NCBI RefSeq assembly: GCF_000163895.2
Contig: NC_016630.1
Span: forward strand, 496,001-560,000
Reading direction: 5' to 3'
Source of the DNA: Filifactor alocis ATCC 35896
GTDB lineage: Bacteria > Bacillota > Clostridia > Peptostreptococcales > Filifactoraceae
DNA: 64,000 nucleotides
The notes under the pieces are model-generated. The model made no database searches, was not told the DNA's origin, and was given only the letters and a program-made list of their open reading frames with translations. Shown one piece after another: positions 1 through 12,809 of the stretch (position 1 is the first letter of the stretch; each line of letters starts with the position of its first letter). The position numbers and the translations under genes are program-made.

Positions 1-3000
1 GTTTTTATTTGTATAAGTTCCTTTGTATCACTTGCATCAAGCGGATCATAGGTGTAACTAAAACTGTCAATTAAAGTATTATCTACATAGGTATTCATCT
101 TGTAATTGATTAAATCAAGACTTGTTTGTATCTCATGTTTTTCATCCGGTGTAGTCGTATAAGCCAAGCCTATATCTGTCAAATCAGAAAACATTGTATC
201 AAAATCTTCTATACTATGTGCTTCGTCATATTCTTTGTTTAGAAAATGAATCAGTTCTTCCTTTACTTCTTCTAAAAGTGGATTTTTCTCTTCTTTTATA
301 TCCTCTTTTTGTCCCATATCAAGCAAATGATTTACCTCAGCAAGTCTTAATGTTTTTTCTTTTAAAAGCTCTGCCTGTGGAAATTTCTTCCCAATTTCAA
401 GTTTTGCCGTTTCAAGTTGATTTTCGGTATCTTTAAGTTTTCCAAGTGTCTGCTCCAATCTCTCAGGCATTCTATCAAGGACATTATCCATTCTTGTTAT
501 ATTTCCGATTTCGTCCGTTCCAAACTCTCCATAGTGGCTTTCTTCTCCCTTGAGATTGAATTTATACTGATTAGAAAAACTGTCATAATATACGAATAAA
601 TCAAAGTTTCTATACTCTCCGATTTTCACTTCTTCAAAGCGAAAATCCTCTGATTTTTTTATTCCTTTTATCCTGTTGATTAAGAACTCTCCAGCTTGCT
701 TTTTATCGGTATATTTTCGTCCGTTTAAAGTTAAAGAGGTGAATTTTGATACTGTTTCTTTATCTGCCATTCCCTCTGTTTCTTTTTCTTTATTATTTTC
801 ACCTATATTCCCAAAAGCAGTCTGAGTGTATTCTTCTGTTTTTGCCGCCTTTTCATCTCCGTATGGCTCTACTTTTTCTATATCTTTTTTCAAATTTTCT
901 ATTTTTTCTTTTAGGCGTTCTATTTCTTTTGGATATACCTTTGCGACCTTATCCTCCATTTTATATAGATTTGACTTAAAGTTGGATTCTAACATTTTAA
1001 GTTTACTTACCTCGACATCAAGATCCATTTTCTCACGAATAAGTGGATTTCCCGTAGCTAAAGCCTTTATTTCCGCGTAATTCAAAGTTGCCTCATCGAC
1101 ATCCTCTGCAACACGTACAGGTGTTTTACTGGTCATAATTTGAGAGATATATTTTTGTTTATTTTCAAGAGTTTGGAAAAGGTAGGCATCAAATGTATTT
1201 TCTGTTATATACCTAAAGATACGAACGTCACTATTTTCATTACCCTGTCTTACAATACGACCTGCTCTTTGAGAAAGATCCGCAGGTCTCCAGGGTATGT
1301 CTAAATCATGGATTGCTATCAGTTTGTCTTGACAGTTTGTTCCTGCTCCACACTTACCGGTAGAACCGAGTAATACTCTTACTTCACCTTTTCTAACTTT
1401 ATCAAAAATAGCATCTTTTTCTTTATTATTCTTTGCAATATGGATAAATTCTACTTCATTTTTCGGTACTCCCATTTTGATTAACTTTTCCTTTATATCA
1501 TCATATACATTAAACCCATCTTTATTTGGTATAGACATATCACAAAAAACTAACTGTGTAGACTTCTTATCCCTATATTTATCCCATATACTAAATACAT
1601 TGCTTACACAAGCATTTACTTTTGAATTTTCATCATCAGGAAGCAGGGGATTGATTAGCCTTTGGTCAAGTGCCATTTTCTTTCCGTCATTGGTGATAAG
1701 CAGCATATTGTCAACACTTGAATCTACCTGCTTTTCTCTAACCTTATCCGCTCTTTCGGAAAAAGACTTGAGTATCTCCTTTTGTTCTTGTGTCGGCTTT
1801 GTCTTTATGGTTTCATAATGGGCATTTGGAACAGGAAGATTTAATACGTCAGATGTCTTTATATCCATAAACTGTTTTACGATATTCATCAGTTCCGGAA
1901 GGTTATAGAATTTCGCAAATCTGGTCTTACTTCTGTATCCGTTGCCTTCAGGATTAAGTTCAATCGCCGTTACCGTTTCTCCAAAGGTAGATGCCCAAGA
2001 ATCAAAGTGCTGATGGTGCATTTTTTTAAGCTCATCATACTGAAGATAACGCTGCATGGTGTAAAGCTCTGCCATCGAATTGCTTACAGGGGTTCCTGTT
2101 GCAAATACAATCCCTTTATTATTTGTAATCTCATCCATATATCTACATTTCATCAACATATCGCTTGATTTTTGAGAATCTGTACTTGTAATTCCTGCGA
2201 CATTACGCATTTTTGTAAAAACATACAAATTTTTAAACGCCTGTACCTCATCTACAAATAGCTTATCTATCCCTAATTCTTCAAAGGTTACAACATCATC
2301 TTTTTTATAATCATCATTCAGTTTTTTAAGTTTTGCTTCCAAACCTTTTTTAGTCTTTTCAAGCTGTTTTACCGTGAATTTTTGATCTCTGTCCCTTTTA
2401 TATTCTGCTATAAAATCTACAATTTCATCAATTTGACTTTGTAGTTCATACTCTTGTCGTTCTTTAGAGATTGGAATTCTCTCGAATTGACTATGCCCTA
2501 TAATTACCGCATCGTAATCGCTTGTAGCAATCCTTGAACAAAATCTCTTTCTCTTATCCGGTGTGAAGTCTTTCTCTGTTGCACAAAGAATATTGGCTGC
2601 CGGATACAGTTCATTAAACTCTCTACCAAACTGTTCTACAATATGATTGGGAACGACAAACATCGCTTTACTGCTCATTCCAAGTCTTTTAGATTCCATC
2701 GCAATCCCTATCATCTCAAAAGTCTTACCGGCACCGACTTCGTGGGCAAGCAGGGTATTTCCTCCAAAGAGTCCTCGTGCAATCGCATCTCTTTGATGAG
2801 ATCTAAGTTCTATTTCAGGATTCATTCCGTCAAAAGTTAAATTACTTCCATCATATTCTCTAAGCCTTATGGAATTAAACCTTTCGTTGTATTCTTTGAC
2901 AAGCCTTGTTCTTCTGTCTATATCATCGAAAATCCAGTTTTTAAACTCTTCTTTGATGATTTCCTGCTTACTCCTTGCAAGCATAGTTTCTTTTTGGTTT

Positions 3001-6000
3001 AATACAGAACTTTTCTTTCCGTTTTCATCAACAATTTGATCATATACATTGGTATCTCTAAGGTTCAATGTATCTTCAATCAGTTTATATGCACTTACCC
3101 TGCTTGTTCCGTATGTGAAATTAGCAAGGTCATTTCCTTTATCTATACTTTTACCTTCTACTCTGTATTCCCCTGTAAAGTTGGTATATTTGATATCAAT
3201 ATTCCATCTGTTTGAAGCAGATGTCTTTAACAGATGAAACATAAAACTCTTATAATCTTTCTCAGGTATCCAAGTCGCTCCCATTCTTACCGTAATATCC
3301 GAAGCTTCCAGTTCTTTTGGCATTACTTCAAGCAGTTTGTCTTTTTGGTAGTTTAGATTTAACAGTTCATTTCGTAAAACTTGATTTTCTTCTTCAAGAT
3401 ATTTTTCCGTATCATTTATCTCAGCTTCATTCTCACTTTTCTTCGTCATATCTTTATATTGAACAATCTCCTGTTCAATATTTTTGATATAGGCATCGAT
3501 GACTTCTACCTTCTCTCTGATATTTCCACTAAGGTATTCATCTGCACTTACATAGGATCTTGAAAAATCTCCTAAATCTACAGCTGAAGAAAAAGGAGTC
3601 GTATCACTCGGCTCAAAGCGATCGAGATTGAGGAAAATCTCTCCTTTTAAACCTTCAATGATTTCTTTCCTTGATTTTCCGGTCAGCTCTTCCATATAGT
3701 CAAAATTGACTTTCCCTTTTTGAGAAATAGATAGGATAAGTGCTTCTGTCAAATTATCTGTATGAGTGATCGCAACGGCTTTTTTTATCGTTCTTTTCGT
3801 AAAGATATCGGATTTTTCTATAAAGCTTCCTTCTTTATCCAGCTTTTCCAAAGTGGAAAGGAGAGAATAGTTCGCATCTTCACGAAACAACTTTTTATTC
3901 GCCTTACTGTTTAAAATTCCGTATTTTTTAGAAAAGTCATCATAAAGACGATTTAAATCCTCTTGTTTTTCTTTAATTTCTGTATCGGAGTAATCTTCTT
4001 TTTGATAGGCAATTACCTGTCTTAAAGTTTTTTCGATTTCAAGATATGCCTTTACTTTCTCCTCATCAACTTTATTTAAATCCAATTTTTGCATAATGGA
4101 GTTTTCTCTAAAATATACCTTGTCATCAATTACTGCATAGGAATAGTTTTTCACACTGTCATCAGCCAAAATGGTTTCTGTTTCAAATTCATTATTTAAT
4201 TCTACCTTCTCATAGCTTCCTTTAATGTTTTTAATAGCTGCCTCAAGCTGTTCTTTGAGTGTAATATTTTCATCTGCAATACAGGCTAAGGCTGTTCCAA
4301 ATCTGCTTGATACTTCTTCCATATTTCCAAGCACCATATCCGGATTGTCTACAAAATATTTATTATAACTTAACCCTTTTTCATCAGTATCGAGTTTTAT
4401 CCAATCTTCATCTAATTTTAGTAATCTGTCTCTTTTTTTAAGGAAAAGTATATCGCTTGTTACCTCTGTTCCAGCTTCGCCTTTAAACGTGTTATTCGGT
4501 AATCTAATTGCTCCTAAAAACTCTGCTCGTTCACTGATATATCTTCTGACATCTTCACTTTTTTTATCCATTGTTCCATTTGAGGTTATAAAGGCTACTA
4601 CTCCACCGGAACGTACTTTATCTAAGGTTTTGGCAAAGAAATAATCGTGGATAAGAAAGTTGTTTCTTTCATACTCACGATCCGATATTTTATATTCTCC
4701 AAAAGGTACATTTCCTATCGCTATATCGAATAAATTGTTTGAAAAAGTTGTTTCTTCAAAGCCTTTTATCTGTATGTTAGCGTTAGGATACAACTTACTT
4801 GCTATCCTACCACTAATACTGTCAAGTTCCACTCCATAAAATTTGCTACTTTGCATACTCTCCGGAAGATTACCAAGAAATCTGCCTGTTCCCATACTGG
4901 GTTCTAAAATATTCCCACTTTCAAATCCCATATTGGACAGAGCCTTATAGATACTATCTATTACAACCTTTGGTGTATAAAAAGCAGTAAGAGTGCTTTC
5001 TCTTGCTGCATCATATTCAGATTGTGATAAGTTTTCTTTTAGAAAATCTCTTGCCTTACTCCATTGTCCCTGTTTTTCTTCATCAAACACATCAGAAAGT
5101 CCACCCCATCCGACATACTTGCTTAATATGTCCTGCTCTTCCTTTGTTGCATGACTATGTCTTTCTTCGATTTCTTTTAAAACTTTGATGGCTTCTATGT
5201 TATTTTTTAGTCTTTCTGAAGGTGGCAAGATCTCATCTTCTCCTGTTGTTTTGTAATTGATTGGAGGAATACTTCCCATATATTCATCATCAGGGGCATA
5301 TCTTTCTTTCCTATTCTCTTTCCAAGAAACATAACTTTCTAATTTCTTATCAATGGTTTCTTGTCTATGCTTCGTTAATTTTAAATTATTTCCATCACCA
5401 TCAATTTCCCCAAGTCCATTTAGATAATCGAAAGAGAGTTTAAATTCTCTATGGTTATTAGGATTTTGTTCACTATATACTGTAAATTCCCTATTTTGAT
5501 TATCCACATTTACAATAAACTGATTGGCAATCACAATCCCTTTATCATTTATTACATCTAAACTATGGTGTAAAAGTTCTGACTTATCTTCTCCTAAGTT
5601 AAGGTTAGTGTCAATAACAATGAGTTTTTCATTTAGCTCTTTTCTATCAGAGAAACTTACAATCGGAATTTGATGATTATTCTTTGATATAGGATTTAAC
5701 CATATATCATTTTTTTCTAAAACATCATTATATTGAAAAGCACTGACCGTATATTCTTCTCCCTGATAGATTACTTTTGCCCCTATATTGACAGGTACAC
5801 GTTCTTTTTTACTTGAAATTTCTTCTTTTTCCTTTAAGTTGTCCTTTTCTTTTAAAATATCCGTTAAAGACATTTGCTTTGTTTCAATGTTTTTTTCACT
5901 ATTTTTATCATTTAAATTAAAGCGTTCAAGGAGAGCTTTTTTTGCATAAAGGTTTGCAACCGGTCTTTTGGGGGTATATAAAACTTCCGTCAGCAGTTTT

Positions 6001-9000
6001 TCTGTATTTGAGACAAGTTGTAGCCTGCTCATTCCAACGGAATTAAAATTATTTCCAGTAATTTCATATTCTTTATTTTGAAAGAGAACGGAAAGTCCTT
6101 TTTTGTTGTAATCTTCAATATCTAACAAAATAAGATCTTCCTCATTGATACTTTGTTCTTGCAGCTTCTCTGTTGTAGATACAATCTCCAAATCAAGTTC
6201 ACTTTCATTTCTAAAAGGAATAATTTCGCTACCCGTTATAAAGCCATTTAAATAGCCTTCATTATCATCTAATTTTATCGTTCTATATGTTTTATAGTCC
6301 TGAATTTCTGAAATTACATATTCTTTGCCTTGATATTTTACCTGCATACCTTCCTGATAGATTGGCTCTTTTGCCTGCTCATTCTTTCCCTCATTGGTTC
6401 TTTCAATCTGCCAATTGATATAACCGGTAAGCATAACATTTCTGTGTTCATCATCAAGAAGATAAGGAAGATTTTGAAGCATTTCATGGTAGTTTTCATA
6501 TTGGATGGCTAGATTGGAACTTAACATATATCCGTTATATCTTAAATTCTGCCTTAACTGCTTATTTTTCATATCCAAAACAAGCTCTGCCTCATAACCT
6601 TCTTTTTCATCAATGTTATCTGTTATATGCTCCGGTACTTTTAAAAGATTTTCCGATATATTTTTTTCATCTAAAATAAATTCTTCGCTTTGAGGATGAA
6701 ATTGATATTCTCCTACATCTTTTACCTCTTTAAAAATCAGAGCAGATAAAATTTCTTTCTTATCTCTTAACTCCAATACCTTTGCTTTTTCTTCTTCCGG
6801 TAAATTAACATTAAAATGTATTTCATTTTCTCGGTTGATATAGGCAATATTTTGATAGGCATCATCTATTTTTAAGTTTCTGTTATACACATAAATATCA
6901 TTATAATAATCAGGAAACTGTTCATTAAAACTTGCCACATCAAAATCAAAACCGCCTTTTTCTTCCGTTACCTTATCCGATGAAATTTCATATAGTCCTT
7001 GATTTTCAAGATAAAATACATCATTAAGATCTGTTAGATTCACTTCTTTCATACTTGTAGCAATCTCATCAAAAAGTGCATCAATCTTGGTGCTTTCTTC
7101 AAAGGTTGTTCCTCGATATAGCGAATAAATCTTTCCTTCGACATTATCTTCTTTCGGGTAAATTCTAAGTCCTATTTCTTCTAAGGATATATCCTTTACC
7201 TTCTCTTTTTCTACAACTGCATAGTAGTTCCCAACCTTAACGGCAACCTTATCTTCCCTAGTTTTCTCTGTTATATTATCTTCTAATCCTACCTTTTCAG
7301 CCTCTATTTTCTCCAAAAAATAATCTACATTGCTTGAATACATCAAACTGTCTGCATTGTTATAGACTGCCCTATATTCTCCGTCAGTATTTTTGAAAAA
7401 AGTAAACCTAAGTAACTCTGATATATTCTCACTATCCTCAAATGGATTATATACACTAAATTTTGTACCATCGCTATATGAAAAATTTCTAAAATACGGC
7501 AACAGCTTTATATAATCATCTTTACTCGATACCACAGTCATAGACTCTTTTTCTAAAATATCTTTAACTACACTATCTATACTGTCTATCCCGTATTCTT
7601 TATTTTCCTTGCTCAGTTCAATTTGCTCATAAAGATACTGAAAATCTCTTTGGTTTACCTCATTTCCATCCCCGATATCCATTCTGAAATGTTCTTCTAC
7701 TTTACCATCTACAATATGATCAAAATAGAATTTAGAATAACCTACCCACTCGTCAGTCATTTCTCCATATTCATCTTCACTTACCGTTTTGTTATGAACT
7801 CTGATTTTTTCGTCAAGCTCTTTGATTTCATCAAGCAATTCTTTCGTAACAAGTTCTCCGGCATACTCTTTTTCTATAAGACCCAAACCTTCATTAAATT
7901 CTACAACCCAATAATCTCTACGATTCCCTATTTCAGAAACAGATTCTTCTTTGAAAGACTCATTTCTATCTGCTATATTTTCTTTTATATCTTCCCTGTT
8001 TTCCGTCTGCTCTGTAAGCTCTTCCTTCTCTATATATCTTCCACTTTCAATAAGAGTTTGTATCCTTTTTGCCACCTGATTCCAGTTTAGAAAACTATCC
8101 TTGCAATGTTCTTTTTCAAGCTTTATCCCTTTCGCATCGTGCCACTCACTACTCCCTCTTGCACCGGATAAAGCGTGAGAATGCCCTCCTGTTCCATATT
8201 CTTTTTTTAGAAACTCCGCTCGCTCTTGAAGAGAGTTGTTTTCATTAAAAAAGTTATAAATTCTTTTCTTACCGTCAGAAATACCACTCCCTCTTCTAAG
8301 ATTTTCATCCATTTCATCTTCTGTAATAAACCCCTTAATCTCTGGAATTTCCATCATATTTGAAATAAAATCTTTTCTTGGTATCTCTAAATCCTGTAAT
8401 CTTTGTAGAATATCTTTTGTTTTATGATAATGGAATCGCAAAACACTTGGATTTTTGTCATAATCTTGTAAAAAGGTTTCGTATTCTTCCCTTAGTACAT
8501 TTCTAAATTCAGGATTTTTTAAGTTTTCTGCAAGTTCTTCGGTTTTATCCGGATATCCTTTTTTTTCATCTTTGTTGAGAATTGACAAGTAGCTATTTCT
8601 TACTTCATCTGCAAAATCACCTTTTAAAAACCATATCTTCTCTGCCAGTTCTTTTCTCTCAAAGGAAAAAGCTTCTGCCACTTCCACATTGGTGGCATAT
8701 TCTCCCTTATCAATCAATTCCCCAATACGCTTGGCCGCCTCTTCCCATAAAAGGATCTGTGACGGCTCTTCTCTTGAAGATACATCATTGGATAGGTAGA
8801 TCCCCTCTGTATCGTACCAAGCACAAACCTTGTTCCCTTCTACTTCATATCCGTTTCCGCCCTGAAAGTTCCTTTGAAGAAAATCAGCCAATTCTTCCAC
8901 ACTCTTACCTTTGGAATATTCTGCAAGAATTTTTAATCGTAGATGATCCTCGTTTCCTCCATGAATCAAAACGGCATCAATCTCTTCTTGCTGCATTGGT

Positions 9001-11453
9001 AATTCAAATCTTCCCTGAATTCCTACGTTTTGAGCAAAAGAAAAAGAAGCCCTATCGACTTCTTTCCCTTCATTTCCTATATGATCTTGTTCTATTTTCT
9101 GTTTATTTTCTTCATGATGCTCATCTATGCCCAAACGATTTGTTCCATCGCCATCCTTGTCAGTGTCATATCCAAGTTTTTCTTCAAAGCTGCGTACTTC
9201 AAAAAGTCCTGATCCTGCATTTCTGTGGTCATCTCCCAAGCCACTTTCATTTTCGGCTCTTCTATATTTAGGAAATTCTCCACTTGTTCCTGAATGTCCA
9301 ACAGATGATTCATCAGCGTTTCTTCCATCAGCATAATCTGATAATCTTCTCCTCTTTCCTCTTTGAGATATTTCAGTCTCGCTTTGCCAAATCGGTTCAG
9401 TTTGCTTAAGTTCAGTTTCTCCGGCAGTTTCATATTCGGAATTAACACTTCCGATCCGTCCTCCATCTTCTCCAGTCTGTAAGTCCCTCCCTGTCTCTCG
9501 AACGGACTCTCTTTTACGATCGGTGTATAAATCTCGCCCTCCAGAAGGTATTCTTTCTTCGCCAGTACTACGGTTTCTTTCATCTTCCAAGCCTCCTTTA
9601 TTTCTTTCTTCTGTTTCTATATTTTCGGTAGTTCCGTTCATTTCATCTGTACTATTATTATAACGCTCCTTAAAGCTGTTTGTCTGCTCCCTTTTTTGAA
9701 TTTCTGAAAACTTTTCTCTTTCTTCCACTTTTGAAATTTCTCTGCCAATATCTGTCAGTATTCTTTTTACATTATTTGAAGCATAAGCAAGCAATCTGTC
9801 AATGTCTTGCGTACTTGAAACTCCTGAAAGCAGCTTTAATTTTTCCCTATCCCCTAAAAAATGCAGTCCCATTCTTTCATATACCGACACCTTTGCGGAT
9901 TCTTCTAAAAAATGAAGTATATTTACTTTACTGTTTTCTTTTAAGGTTTCATCATTTAAAGAATTAAGCACTTTATTTAATATCTGCCTTGTATATAGCG
10001 AAACAAGTGTATTTATCTTATCTTTTGTAGAAAATATAAGGGAACTGTTTTTTTCTTTAAAGGCATCAATCAGAGTATCTAAGGCAGCTATATGCTTTTC
10101 ATTATGATACTTCCATAACTTTACCTCAGAAATATTATGATTTAAGCTCACTGTTTGACTTACATCAAAAATATATTTTATCCTTTCCCTTTCAATATCT
10201 AAAACGGGAATCCCCTTTTCTCCCCTACTTACATTTCTTCCGATACTCTTCCAATAGTCATATTCCGCACAGGCTGTTGCCTTTTCATTTACTGTATATA
10301 TGCTAAGTTGATTAAAATACGGATATTTATAGTTGTTTCCCACTACCTTAAGATAGGTTTCATACCTATCTATATTTTCTCTAAATTCTTCTTTTGCAAA
10401 ATCAAGAATCTGTTTGACTTCGCTAAATCCATATCTTGGCATTGTATTTCCCTCCTTTACTTCCTTATTTTCATGTCTTTTCCATTCTGACTGCTCCTTT
10501 TGCGAATATTCTTTTTCCCAATCATAAAATTTATTCATAGAGCCTATCGCCTTACCTGCAATATAGTGGATATAGTCGGTATTTCCTCGCCTTTTATACC
10601 ATTTCTCCCTTTTTAATCCGCTGTTTTCCATAAGAGATATGGCTTGTTCTACATCAGCGGTATAGTAAAGCAGTCTCCCAAGCATAAAAAAATCAGCCTC
10701 TGACCTACTGTTAAAATAGCTTTCATAATTTCCGTAATAAATTCTTCTTAAATCCTCTCCGGTATAATGAAAATATCCTTTTTCAAAAAGTAATTCCAAT
10801 ACATCATTAGATGATTGCCTGTATCTTTGTATAAAATGATTCTCTTTTGTGCTTCTCTTTGCTTGTTCATTGCTTGCTTGTTTATGTTCTATTTGATTGC
10901 CCATAGCAGGCATATACTGTTGATAAAGGGGTAATAACTCCTGCTCGATAGGTTTGATATGGCTTCTGTCCTTATCTTTTATTACATTCCCTGTTACTGT
11001 AAAAAATCGCCCCTCATCATAAATCTCTAAATTTTTATGCCTTTTTCTTTCTCCCGGAACTTTACCCTTGCCGATAAAGTGCAATCCCGTTTTTGATGGA
11101 GACAGTTCAGCATAGGTGGAAATTCCTCTTAAAAAATCGGCTGTCATAGACCTTGCTTGATAATCCATACTATATACAAAAATATCATCACTTACCTTAT
11201 CAATATCTATGCCGATATATCCGTCTCCCAACATAAATCCAAGACCATCACCAATATTTCGATTAAGTGCTGCTATGCAATCTTCATAAAAATTCCATGT
11301 CGTTTTTTCATTGGATTTGGCAGGTTTTCCGTTTGGCATTAAGGGTAATTTTGTGTTCTTCCCGTCTCTTGAAATGATTTTATACAAACACCATCGTTTC
11401 TCTTTTTTTAGTTCATCAGGAATATTTTCATAATTTTTTATGAGGTCATTCAT
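1..11453 (-). CDS. Giant multidomain primase-like / ArdC-like / DNA methyltransferase / SNF2 helicase protein (partial)
   Basis: The frame opens at ATG 11453, behind a GAGGTGAT ribosome-binding site, and has no complete shorter ORF on this strand out to base 1. That gives 3,817 codons, with the stop outside the window. I see these regions in order: a primase-polymerase-like N-terminus with the acidic motif GIDID near residue 80; an ArdC-like ssDNA-binding segment at about residues 338-430; a low-complexity linker at 624-777; and two similar WYD/KRI-containing modules near residues 850-920 and 1080-1140. Further on are an N6-adenine methyltransferase with EPSMGTGRF at about 2184 and GNVPF at about 2247, and a SNF2 helicase with HEVGAGKT at 2904, DEVQ near 3067 and QRAGRIVRQ near 3396. 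Such proteins are standard late genes of Tn1549-like ICEs, probably acting in DNA transfer or anti-restriction. GNVPF replaces the usual NPPF/Y, so methylation activity is uncertain. Confidence 0.9.
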   Translation of the reverse strand, partial: MNDLIKNYENIPDELKKEKRWCLYKIISRDGKNTKLPLMPNGKPAKSNEKTTWNFYEDCIAALNRNIGDGLGFMLGDGYIGIDIDKVSDDIFVYSMDYQARSMTADFLRGISTYAELSPSKTGLHFIGKGKVPGERKRHKNLEIYDEGRFFTVTGNVIKDKDRSHIKPIEQELLPLYQQYMPAMGNQIEHKQASNEQAKRSTKENHFIQRYRQSSNDVLELLFEKGYFHYTGEDLRRIYYGNYESYFNSRSEADFFMLGRLLYYTADVEQAISLMENSGLKREKWYKRRGNTDYIHYIAGKAIGSMNKFYDWEKEYSQKEQSEWKRHENKEVKEGNTMPRYGFSEVKQILDFAKEEFRENIDRYETYLKVVGNNYKYPYFNQLSIYTVNEKATACAEYDYWKSIGRNVSRGEKGIPVLDIERERIKYIFDVSQTVSLNHNISEVKLWKYHNEKHIAALDTLIDAFKEKNSSLIFSTKDKINTLVSLYTRQILNKVLNSLNDETLKENSKVNILHFLEESAKVSVYERMGLHFLGDREKLKLLSGVSSTQDIDRLLAYASNNVKRILTDIGREISKVEEREKFSEIQKREQTNSFKERYNNSTDEMNGTTENIETEERNKGGLEDERNRSTGEERIPSGGRDLYTDRKRESVRETGRDLQTGEDGGRIGSVNSEYETAGETELKQTEPIWQSETEISQRGKRRRLSDYADGRNADESSVGHSGTSGEFPKYRRAENESGLGDDHRNAGSGLFEVRSFEEKLGYDTDKDGDGTNRLGIDEHHEENKQKIEQDHIGNEGKEVDRASFSFAQNVGIQGRFELPMQQEEIDAVLIHGGNEDHLRLKILAEYSKGKSVEELADFLQRNFQGGNGYEVEGNKVCAWYDTEGIYLSNDVSSREEPSQILLWEEAAKRIGELIDKGEYATNVEVAEAFSFERKELAEKIWFLKGDFADEVRNSYLSILNKDEKKGYPDKTEELAENLKNPEFRNVLREEYETFLQDYDKNPSVLRFHYHKTKDILQRLQDLEIPRKDFISNMMEIPEIKGFITEDEMDENLRRGSGISDGKKRIYNFFNENNSLQERAEFLKKEYGTGGHSHALSGARGSSEWHDAKGIKLEKEHCKDSFLNWNQVAKRIQTLIESGRYIEKEELTEQTENREDIKENIADRNESFKEESVSEIGNRRDYWVVEFNEGLGLIEKEYAGELVTKELLDEIKELDEKIRVHNKTVSEDEYGEMTDEWVGYSKFYFDHIVDGKVEEHFRMDIGDGNEVNQRDFQYLYEQIELSKENKEYGIDSIDSVVKDILEKESMTVVSSKDDYIKLLPYFRNFSYSDGTKFSVYNPFEDSENISELLRFTFFKNTDGEYRAVYNNADSLMYSSNVDYFLEKIEAEKVGLEDNITEKTREDKVAVKVGNYYAVVEKEKVKDISLEEIGLRIYPKEDNVEGKIYSLYRGTTFEESTKIDALFDEIATSMKEVNLTDLNDVFYLENQGLYEISSDKVTEEKGGFDFDVASFNEQFPDYYNDIYVYNRNLKIDDAYQNIAYINRENEIHFNVNLPEEEKAKVLELRDKKEILSALIFKEVKDVGEYQFHPQSEEFILDEKNISENLLKVPEHITDNIDEKEGYEAELVLDMKNKQLRQNLRYNGYMLSSNLAIQYENYHEMLQNLPYLLDDEHRNVMLTGYINWQIERTNEGKNEQAKEPIYQEGMQVKYQGKEYVISEIQDYKTYRTIKLDDNEGYLNGFITGSEIIPFRNESELDLEIVSTTEKLQEQSINEEDLILLDIEDYNKKGLSVLFQNKEYEITGNNFNSVGMSRLQLVSNTEKLLTEVLYTPKRPVANLYAKKALLERFNLNDKNSEKNIETKQMSLTDILKEKDNLKEKEEISSKKERVPVNIGAKVIYQGEEYTVSAFQYNDVLEKNDIWLNPISKNNHQIPIVSFSDRKELNEKLIVIDTNLNLGEDKSELLHHSLDVINDKGIVIANQFIVNVDNQNREFTVYSEQNPNNHREFKLSFDYLNGLGEIDGDGNNLKLTKHRQETIDKKLESYVSWKENRKERYAPDDEYMGSIPPINYKTTGEDEILPPSERLKNNIEAIKVLKEIEERHSHATKEEQDILSKYVGWGGLSDVFDEEKQGQWSKARDFLKENLSQSEYDAARESTLTAFYTPKVVIDSIYKALSNMGFESGNILEPSMGTGRFLGNLPESMQSSKFYGVELDSISGRIASKLYPNANIQIKGFEETTFSNNLFDIAIGNVPFGEYKISDREYERNNFLIHDYFFAKTLDKVRSGGVVAFITSNGTMDKKSEDVRRYISERAEFLGAIRLPNNTFKGEAGTEVTSDILFLKKRDRLLKLDEDWIKLDTDEKGLSYNKYFVDNPDMVLGNMEEVSSRFGTALACIADENITLKEQLEAAIKNIKGSYEKVELNNEFETETILADDSVKNYSYAVIDDKVYFRENSIMQKLDLNKVDEEKVKAYLEIEKTLRQVIAYQKEDYSDTEIKEKQEDLNRLYDDFSKKYGILNSKANKKLFREDANYSLLSTLEKLDKEGSFIEKSDIFTKRTIKKAVAITHTDNLTEALILSISQKGKVNFDYMEELTGKSRKEIIEGLKGEIFLNLDRFEPSDTTPFSSAVDLGDFSRSYVSADEYLSGNIREKVEVIDAYIKNIEQEIVQYKDMTKKSENEAEINDTEKYLEEENQVLRNELLNLNYQKDKLLEVMPKELEASDITVRMGATWIPEKDYKSFMFHLLKTSASNRWNIDIKYTNFTGEYRVEGKSIDKGNDLANFTYGTSRVSAYKLIEDTLNLRDTNVYDQIVDENGKKSSVLNQKETMLARSKQEIIKEEFKNWIFDDIDRRTRLVKEYNERFNSIRLREYDGSNLTFDGMNPEIELRSHQRDAIARGLFGGNTLLAHEVGAGKTFEMIGIAMESKRLGMSSKAMFVVPNHIVEQFGREFNELYPAANILCATEKDFTPDKRKRFCSRIATSDYDAVIIGHSQFERIPISKERQEYELQSQIDEIVDFIAEYKRDRDQKFTVKQLEKTKKGLEAKLKKLNDDYKKDDVVTFEELGIDKLFVDEVQAFKNLYVFTKMRNVAGITSTDSQKSSDMLMKCRYMDEITNNKGIVFATGTPVSNSMAELYTMQRYLQYDELKKMHHQHFDSWASTFGETVTAIELNPEGNGYRSKTRFAKFYNLPELMNIVKQFMDIKTSDVLNLPVPNAHYETIKTKPTQEQKEILKSFSERADKVREKQVDSSVDNMLLITNDGKKMALDQRLINPLLPDDENSKVNACVSNVFSIWDKYRDKKSTQLVFCDMSIPNKDGFNVYDDIKEKLIKMGVPKNEVEFIHIAKNNKEKDAIFDKVRKGEVRVLLGSTGKCGAGTNCQDKLIAIHDLDIPWRPADLSQRAGRIVRQGNENSDVRIFRYITENTFDAYLFQTLENKQKYISQIMTSKTPVRVAEDVDEATLNYAEIKALATGNPLIREKMDLDVEVSKLKMLESNFKSNLYKMEDKVAKVYPKEIERLKEKIENLKKDIEKVEPYGDEKAAKTEEYTQTAFGNIGENNKEKETEGMADKETVSKFTSLTLNGRKYTDKKQAGEFLINRIKGIKKSEDFRFEEVKIGEYRNFDLFVYYDSFSNQYKFNLKGEESHYGEFGTDEIGNITRMDNVLDRMPERLEQTLGKLKDTENQLETAKLEIGKKFPQAELLKEKTLRLAEVNHLLDMGQKEDIKEEKNPLLEEVKEELIHFLNKEYDEAHSIEDFDTMFSDLTDIGLAYTTTPDEKHEIQTSLDLINYKMNTYVDNTLIDSFSYTYDPLDASDTKELIQIK
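9125..9583 (-). CDS. TnpV-like protein encoded inside the giant gene in another frame
   Basis: This is a 152-residue ORF on the same strand as the giant gene but in a different frame. Its ATG at 9583 follows a full AAAGGAGG site with 8-nt spacing, which the host frame has no need for. The C-terminal two thirds resemble the TnpV family of transposon-encoded proteins: an L..G..RL.YLKE.R block, a HL.DI segment, a TE..DQD segment and a final A.EQIV. The overlapped part of the giant protein (residues 624-777) is a Gly/Arg/Asp/Glu/Ser-rich linker with little sign of its own constraint. Function is unknown. The family match is from memory of its pattern; expression is inferred from the ribosome-binding site. 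Confidence 0.68.
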   Translation of the reverse strand: MKETVVLAKKEYLLEGEIYTPIVKESPFERQGGTYRLEKMEDGSEVLIPNMKLPEKLNLSKLNRFGKARLKYLKEERGEDYQIMLMEETLMNHLLDIQEQVENFLNIEEPKMKVAWEMTTEMQDQDFLKYAALKKNLDMTLTRMAMEQIVWA

Positions 11454-11467
11454 AACGATCACCTCAA

Positions 11468-12214
11468 CTATATTTCCATTCCCTTATCTTTTTTAGGTAC
11501 TTTTACAGCCCTTACTTTTTCTTCCTTCTTGATTTTTTGCTGATTTTCTTTTAATTTTTTGAGTACAGACGGTTTTTTCTCTGTCTTTTCCTTTTGACCT
11601 TCTTTTTTTCTTTCATTTTGTTCCTTTTTTTCTATAGGTTTTTCCTCTTTATTCAGACTGTCTTTCCCTAATTTTTCTTCATCTTTTTGGATTTCCTTGG
11701 ATAGATTATCTAACTTTTCAAGGCAACTATCCAGTTTCTTTTGTTGATCCTTGATAAAATCCTGCATGGAAGTTACAAGTCCTTTTACTATCCCGATTTT
11801 CATCTGCACAAATTTTTCTTGTGCTTTCGTCAGATTGTAGGAAAGCTGATGTTTCATGTTGTCATACAGATGTTTGATACTTCCAACCGCTTTTTCTTGC
11901 AGATGAACAAGGGTATTCCCTACCGCCTTGATATCTCGTACAATCAACGAACTAAGCCCGATGTTTTCCATTTCATTTAATCGTTTGATCTCGGCTTTTA
12001 ATCCGGTGATTTCGTCTTTGAGTGCTTTTAACTCTTCGATATTTGGATCAAAGTCCTTGTTTTGCATCTCCTCTTTCATTTCCTTGGCGATTGTAAGCTG
12101 CTTATCGGTGTTTTCTTCTAAAAAATCGGCTGTTTTTGTATATTCCTCTTTAATCTCCTGCATAACATTTTGTGTCTTATTTTCCTGTGATTGTAATACT
12201 TCATTCTTATCCAT
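11468..12214 (-). CDS. Coiled-coil protein, DUF6674-like
   Basis: A 248-residue, highly charged protein sits directly upstream of the giant gene (14-nt gap). The start at 12214 is chosen because AAAGGAGG lies 6 nt upstream; a longer reading from 12250 has no ribosome-binding site. Residues about 20-100 are predicted coiled coil and heptad-rich. A middle segment of about 70 residues is the more conserved-looking part, and the C-terminus is Lys/Glu-rich. Proteins of this kind (DUF6674-like) precede the giant helicase in related ICEs. Role unknown; a structural or ssDNA-associated helper is possible. Confidence 0.7.
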   Translation of the reverse strand: MDKNEVLQSQENKTQNVMQEIKEEYTKTADFLEENTDKQLTIAKEMKEEMQNKDFDPNIEELKALKDEITGLKAEIKRLNEMENIGLSSLIVRDIKAVGNTLVHLQEKAVGSIKHLYDNMKHQLSYNLTKAQEKFVQMKIGIVKGLVTSMQDFIKDQQKKLDSCLEKLDNLSKEIQKDEEKLGKDSLNKEEKPIEKKEQNERKKEGQKEKTEKKPSVLKKLKENQQKIKKEEKVRAVKVPKKDKGMEI

Positions 12215-12254
12215 ACTGTCCTCCTTTGTTTTTTCAATCATTTTTTCCATTGTT

Positions 12255-12806
12255 CTATCGAATCCACCTTAATTCTGTATATCCGATATATCCCACCTCC
12301 CATAGAAACCAAGCAAAGGCGATCCCGCTACTTTTGGATTTCCAAAACTCTCCGTTCTTAGCACAATTTAATCTTTTGGAAAATACATATACTCTCTTTG
12401 GAGGATGCTTTCTAAATAACTCATATCTTGATTGCCCCTCTAAAAACGCCAAACGAAAGAGCATTGCTATTTTTACACCTTCCCTTGATATTTCAAGTGC
12501 GTGTCGTAAAAACTCACTTGCACAAAAATATGGTGGATTGGTTACGATATCCAATATATTTTCTGTTACTGTAAAAAAATCAACTTCTCTTTCTTCTCCA
12601 TATCCTCTATAGCAAATATCTGTCGCTTTTACCGTATAACCGTGTTCTTCTAAAATTTTTCCGATATGTCCTTCTCCACAAGCAGGCTCGTAAACTAAAG
12701 ATGTAAACTCTTCTCTTTTCAAAAGTTCATGGGTTGCCCTTTTATCTGTAGCATAAAAATCCAATTTTTCTCTATCTTTACTAAATTTTATTAGCGTATC
12801 AAACAT
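12255..12806 (-). CDS. Class I SAM-dependent methyltransferase, DNA adenine type
   Basis: This 183-residue protein has motif I EPACGEGHIG near residue 40 and the catalytic NPPY motif near residue 90, the signature of N6-adenine DNA (or protein/RNA glutamine) methyltransferases. It lacks a visible target-recognition domain and is short. The ribosome-binding site AAGGAG overlaps the end of topB, 3 nt upstream, so translation is probably coupled to topB. It may protect the ICE from host restriction or act as a modification accessory. Specificity cannot be read from sequence. Confidence 0.78.
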   Translation of the reverse strand: MFDTLIKFSKDREKLDFYATDKRATHELLKREEFTSLVYEPACGEGHIGKILEEHGYTVKATDICYRGYGEEREVDFFTVTENILDIVTNPPYFCASEFLRHALEISREGVKIAMLFRLAFLEGQSRYELFRKHPPKRVYVFSKRLNCAKNGEFWKSKSSGIAFAWFLWEVGYIGYTELRWIR

Positions 12807-12809
12807 GGG

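Noticed and set aside
7623..8090. A 155-codon plus-strand ORF with many Phe/Ile residues
   Set aside because: Mirror of the Glu/Lys/Asn-rich giant protein; the other long plus-strand ORFs between 1 and 60 kb look the same.
8582..9271. A 229-codon plus-strand ORF
   Set aside because: It is antisense to the giant gene, has Leu/Pro/Ser/His-rich mirror composition and no start signal.
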